DNA from: Patagioenas fasciata | Taxonomy: Eukaryota > Chordata > Aves > Columbiformes > Columbidae | NCBI RefSeq assembly: GCF_037038585.1 | Contig: NC_092520.1 | Location: 2,075,001-2,139,000, forward strand | DNA length: 64,000 nt | Reading direction: 5' to 3' | Shown here: piece after piece, positions 60,180-64,000 of the stretch | Layout of the letters: every line of letters begins with the position of its first letter | How positions within the stretch are numbered: the stretch's first letter is position 1 | Notes under the pieces: model-generated | Databases searched by the model: none | Seen by the model: only the letters and a program-made list of their open reading frames with translations | What the model was told of the DNA's origin: nothing | Made by a program: the position numbers and the translations under genes

Positions 60180-61165
60180 TGCCTGGGTGCTGAGCACCCT
60201 GGGGCTCTCAGGGTTGAGCATCCTCCTCAAGTGCTGAGCATCCCATCTGGGTGCTGAGCATCAGAGCTGAACATCCTTTCTCCAAGCCGAATGTCCTCCG
60301 TGGGTGCTGAGCACCCTCCTTCGAGGCTGAGCTTCACCTAACCTTGGTGCTGAGCATCTCCCTTGGTGCTGACCATCTTCCCTCACGGATGAGCATCCTC
60401 CAGGGGGGCTGAGCACCCTCTTGAGTGCTGAATATCCCCCTGGGTGCTGAGCACCCTTCTTCAAGGCCATCACCCAGCGTTGGTGCTGAGTATCTCCCTC
60501 AATGTTGAACACCTTCCCTTGGAGCTGAGCATCTTCCATAGGGGCTGAGAACCCCCCTGGGTGCTGAGCACCCTTCTTCAATGCTGAGTGTCACTCAGCC
60601 TTGGTGCTGAGCATCTCCTTTGATGCTGACTGCCTTCCTTTGGTGCTGAGCATCCTTCCTTGGAGCTGAGCACACTTTCTACAAACTCAGCATCTTCCAT
60701 GGGGGCTAAGCACCTCCATGGGTGCTGAGCACCCTTCTTCAAGGCTGACCATCCCCCAGCCTTGGTGCTGAGCACCCTAGGGCCTCAGTGCTGAATATCC
60801 CCCCAGTGCTGGGCATCCCCTTGAGTGCTGAGCACCCTACTTCAAGGCTGAGCATCACCCCGTGTTACTACTGAGCATCTCCCTCTATGCTGACCACTTT
60901 CCTTTGGGGCTGAGCATCCTCCATGGGTGCTGGACATCCCCTTGGGTGCTGGGCACCCTACTTCCAAGGCTGAGCATCACCCAGTGTTACTACTGAGCAT
61001 CTCCCTCTATGCTGACCACCTTCCCTTGGGGCTGAGCATCCTCCATGGGTGCTGGGCATCCCCTTGGGTGCTGGGCACCCTACTTCAAGCCTGAGCATCA
61101 CCCAGTGTTACTACTGAGCATCTCCCTCTATGCTGACCACCTTCCCTTGGGGCTGAGCATCCCCA
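60180..61165. repeat. GCTGAGCA(T/C)C minisatellite 3' of POLD3
   Basis: About 1 kb of short units starting with (GT)GCTGAGCATCC or GCTGAGCACCC. The last part, about 60800-61165, shows three nearly identical higher-order units of about 120 bases containing GTGTTACTACTGAGCATCTC. The earlier part is irregular. Confidence 0.92.
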
Positions 61166-62064
61166 CTGGTGCTGAGCCCCACAACCCTTTCACGTGACCC
61201 CGCATCTCCTTGTGGCCACTCCATGGCTCACAGTGGCTTACGATGTCCCCATCCCCGTGAGCATCCTCGGCCCAGCACCTTCCACACCATCCAGCACACC
61301 CCAGCTCTTGTTTACTCCTCACGTCCCCAGCGCTTCGAGGGCTGGTGTCTGAAAATAGATATTTTTAACCTTCTAAAAATAGAAAGTCTCGCAGAATAGC
61401 AGCTCCTGTTTTTCCATTCCCTTCTCGTTTCATCTGATGGCGGAGGAACCCGAGTCGGGAACACAGCCCTGTCAACAGGCTCCCGCAGAATGGGTGCTCA
61501 GGAAAACACGCGCGCGTCTTGCGAAGGAAAAGAGAGAAGAAGAGAAACAAATCAACAGAAAGTCCGTCCACCTTTTGCACGGAGCCTTATTTGGTATTTT
61601 CATGAAAAGTTATATCTTCACACCGTAAAAAGTGCCACTTATTACTCATGCTTTACTAGGTAAGTGTATTTTCCTTGGCATCAAGTGCGTTTGGGTTGGT
61701 TTTTTGGTTGGATTTTTTTCTTCGCTGCTCCCATACAAACCGTTTTGAAGGGCTCGTTACTTTCTCCGTCAGAACTGGTGCTTTTTGCCGCTGTCTGGAG
61801 GACCAGCCTATTAAACCCGAGACAGAACCGCTGTTTGTTCGGTAAATACGAGGTCTGACTTCGCGGGAACCGTAAAATCACAGCGCGGGTGTCCCGCGAC
61901 AGGGCAGCCTTTCAGCTGCACGGACGTGGATGTCACCCTGTCCCCATGGCACCAGTGCTTGGACATCGCCCATCCCACGGTCACTACAGAGACATGGAGG
62001 TACCAGCTCTCCAGCACCTAACGGGACCTTCAAAAAACCTGGAGAGGGACTTTTCACAAGGGCA

Positions 62065-62120
62065 TGGAGTGACAGGTGATGGTTTTAAACTAAAGGAGGG
62101 AGATTCAGGCTGGATGCGAG
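62065..62120 (+). mobile_element. CR1 type C, 5' part of a copy split by a type A insertion
   Basis: TGATGGTTTTAAACTAAAGG, then AGGGAGATTCAGGCTGGATG and CGAGGAGGAAAT. The rest of this copy resumes at 62772. Confidence 0.82.
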
Positions 62121-62152
62121 GAGGAAATGACCATGACCATGACCATGATCAT

Positions 62153-62772
62153 CACCATGAGCCAGCACTGGGCCCTTGTGGCCAGGAAGGCCAATGGTAC
62201 CTGGGGTGGGTTAGAAGGGGGTGGTCAGTAGGTCAGAGAGGTTCTCCTGCCCCTCTGCTCTGCCCTGGGGAGACCACCCCTGGAATATTGTGTCCAGTTG
62301 TGGCCCCTCAGTTCCAGAAGGACAGGGAACTGCTGCAGAGAGTCCAGCGCAGCCACCAAGATGCTGAAGGGAGTGGAGCATCTCCCGTGTGAGGAAAGGC
62401 TGAGGGAGCTGGGGCTCTGGAGCTGGAGAAGGTGACCTCATTCATGTTTACAGATATAGAAAGCGGGAGTGTCAGGAGGATGGAGCCAGGCTCTTCTCGG
62501 TGACAACCAGTGACAGGACAAGGGTAATGGGTTCAAACTGGAACACAAGAGGTTCCACTTAAATACGAGAAGAAACTTGTTTGGGGTGAGGGTGTCAGAG
62601 CCTGGCCCAGGCTGCCCAGGGAGGTTGTGGAGTCTCCTTCTCTGCAGACATTCAAACCCGCCTGGACCCCTTCCTGTGGAACCTCAGCTGGGTGTTCCTG
62701 CTCCACGGGGGGATTGCACTGGATGAGCTTTCCAGGGCCCTTCCAACCCCTCACATTCTGGGATTCTGTGAA
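62153..62772 (+). mobile_element. CR1 LINE, type A, nested in a type C copy
   Basis: Begins CATGAGCCAGCACTGGGCCC after a short ATGACC simple repeat (62126-62155) and ends CATTCTGGGATTCTGTGA. Type C sequence lies on both sides. Confidence 0.9.
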
Positions 62773-62973
62773 ATTGTTGTCCCTGAGGGTGGTGAGAGCC
62801 TGGCCCAGGTTGGGCAGAGAGGTGGTGGCTGAACCATCCCTGGAGACATCCCAGGCCAGGCTGGATGGGGCTCTGAGCAACCTGAGCTGGTGAAGATGTC
62901 CCTGCTCATGGCAGGGGTGGCACTGGGGGAGCTGGGAAGGTCCTTCCAACCCAAACCATTCTGTGATTCTAAG
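62772..62973 (+). mobile_element. CR1 type C, 3' part of the split copy
   Basis: Resumes AAATTGTTGTCCCTGAGGGT, exactly where the piece at 62065-62120 stops, and ends CCATTCTGTGATTCTAAG at the edge of the last minisatellite. Confidence 0.87.
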
Positions 62974-62979
62974 ATGTGA

Positions 62980-64000
62980 CCCCATCCCCACAGTCACCAG
63001 GTATCACGGTGTCACCGTGTCTCCATGGTCACTGCTTACATGTGGACATCATCTCGTCCCTACGTCACAACTCATGCACAGACAGCACCCTGTCCCTGTG
63101 GTCACTATGCACAAATGGACATCACCCCATCCCATGGTCACCACATGCTCATGAGTGTCCCTGTCAATGAGCCCACACCGATGTCACACTGTCCCCATGA
63201 TCACTGTGCACACACATGCACGTTACCTTCTCCCAGGATCCCTGCACGCATGTGGACATCACCTTGTCCCCATGATCACTACACACACATGGATATCACC
63301 ATGTCCCCTTTGTCACTTTATACACAGGGATGTCACGTTGTCCAAGGGTCCCTGCACACGCAAGTGACATCAACTTGTCCCCTTTGTGACTCTTTACACA
63401 TGGATGTCACCTTGTCCCAAGGTCTCTGCATCCACACAGAGGTCACTTTGTCCCCATAGTCACGGCATACACGTGGATGTCACCGTGTCTTCTTAGTCAC
63501 TACATACACATGGACATCACCTTGTCCCCATGGTCACTACATGCCCATGGGTGTCTTATCCCAGCGCCCCTGCATCCACACAGATGTCACTTTGTCCCCA
63601 TAGTCATGACATATACACAGATGACACTTTGTCCCCATAGTCACAACATACACATGGATGTTACCTTGTCCCAAGGTCTCTGCATCCACACAGAGGTCAC
63701 TTTGTCCCCATAGTCGCGACATACATGTGGATGTCACCTTGTATTCTTAGTCAGTACATACACGTGGATGTCACCTTGTCTTCTTAGTCACTACATACAC
63801 GTGGATGTCACTTTATCCCAGTGCCCCTGCATACACACAAATGTCACTTTGTCCCCATAGTCATGACATACACATGGATGCCACCTTGTCCCAAGGTCTC
63901 TGCATCCACACAGATGTCACTTTGTCCCCATAATCACAACATACACATGGATGCCACCTTGTCCCAAGGTCTCTGCATCCACACAGACGTCACTTTGTCC
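62980..64000. repeat. ACATGGATGTCAC / TTGTCCCCATAGTCA minisatellite, running off the window end
   Basis: Units of about 40 bases combine TTTGTCCCCATAGTCA, ACATACACATGGATGTCACC and TCTGCATCCACACAGA. Units become more uniform after about 63400. The right end is not in the window. Confidence 0.92.

Noticed and set aside
55655-64000. Search for the next syntenic gene (CHRDL2 or others)
   Set aside because: No frame resembles CHRDL2 or any other known gene, so it probably lies beyond the window.
1-64000. Retroviral or other virus-derived elements
   Set aside because: No paired long terminal repeats or gag, pol or env-like segments were seen. All reverse-transcriptase-like pieces belong to CR1 LINEs.

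Overview
The window is nuclear DNA of a bird. Three lines of evidence agree: many CR1 LINE 3' ends, which dominate avian repeats; long GC-rich minisatellites; and three vertebrate genes in the order KCNE3 - LIPT2 - POLD3, as on human 11q13.4. The species cannot be fixed from the sequence. No retroviral or other virus-derived element, DNA transposon, CRISPR array or tRNA was recognised.

Layout. 1-6.05 kb: no gene; two CR1 copies and a 0.95 kb minisatellite (3472-4420). 6.05-8.24 kb: KCNE3 on the minus strand, with one coding exon (6554-6871), a probable non-coding first exon ending at 8028 and a TATA box at 8233-8240. 9.43-11.88 kb: LIPT2 on the minus strand in two coding exons. Its single intron is mostly a GTGCA-rich minisatellite, and its upstream side is a CpG-rich stretch followed at once by a 1.65 kb GGGACAG-type minisatellite (12030-13680). 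13.7-27.5 kb: intergenic, with a dense field of CR1 insertions in both orientations and another minisatellite (26500-26950, resuming 27477-27550) interrupted by a CR1. 27.55-56.2 kb: POLD3 on the plus strand, CpG promoter plus 12 coding exons joining into 463 codons, with further CR1s in its introns. 56.2-64 kb: intergenic, two more minisatellites (60180-61165 and 62980 to the window end) and a nested CR1 pair. The next gene is not reached.

The three genes are physical neighbours, not a pathway. KCNE3 is a one-pass accessory subunit of voltage-gated potassium channels. LIPT2 is the mitochondrial octanoyltransferase that begins protein lipoylation. POLD3 is the p66 subunit of DNA polymerase delta (also found in polymerase zeta), linking it to PCNA and REV1. 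LIPT2 and POLD3 are head to head across 15.9 kb.

No previously undescribed biological system could be supported. The points most worth checking are the minisatellites sharing a GGGGACA core, one of which abuts the LIPT2 promoter and may have crept into its coding exon; upstream ORFs in the KCNE3 and POLD3 leaders; an RFX-type site in the POLD3 promoter; and CR1 insertions whose nesting gives relative ages.
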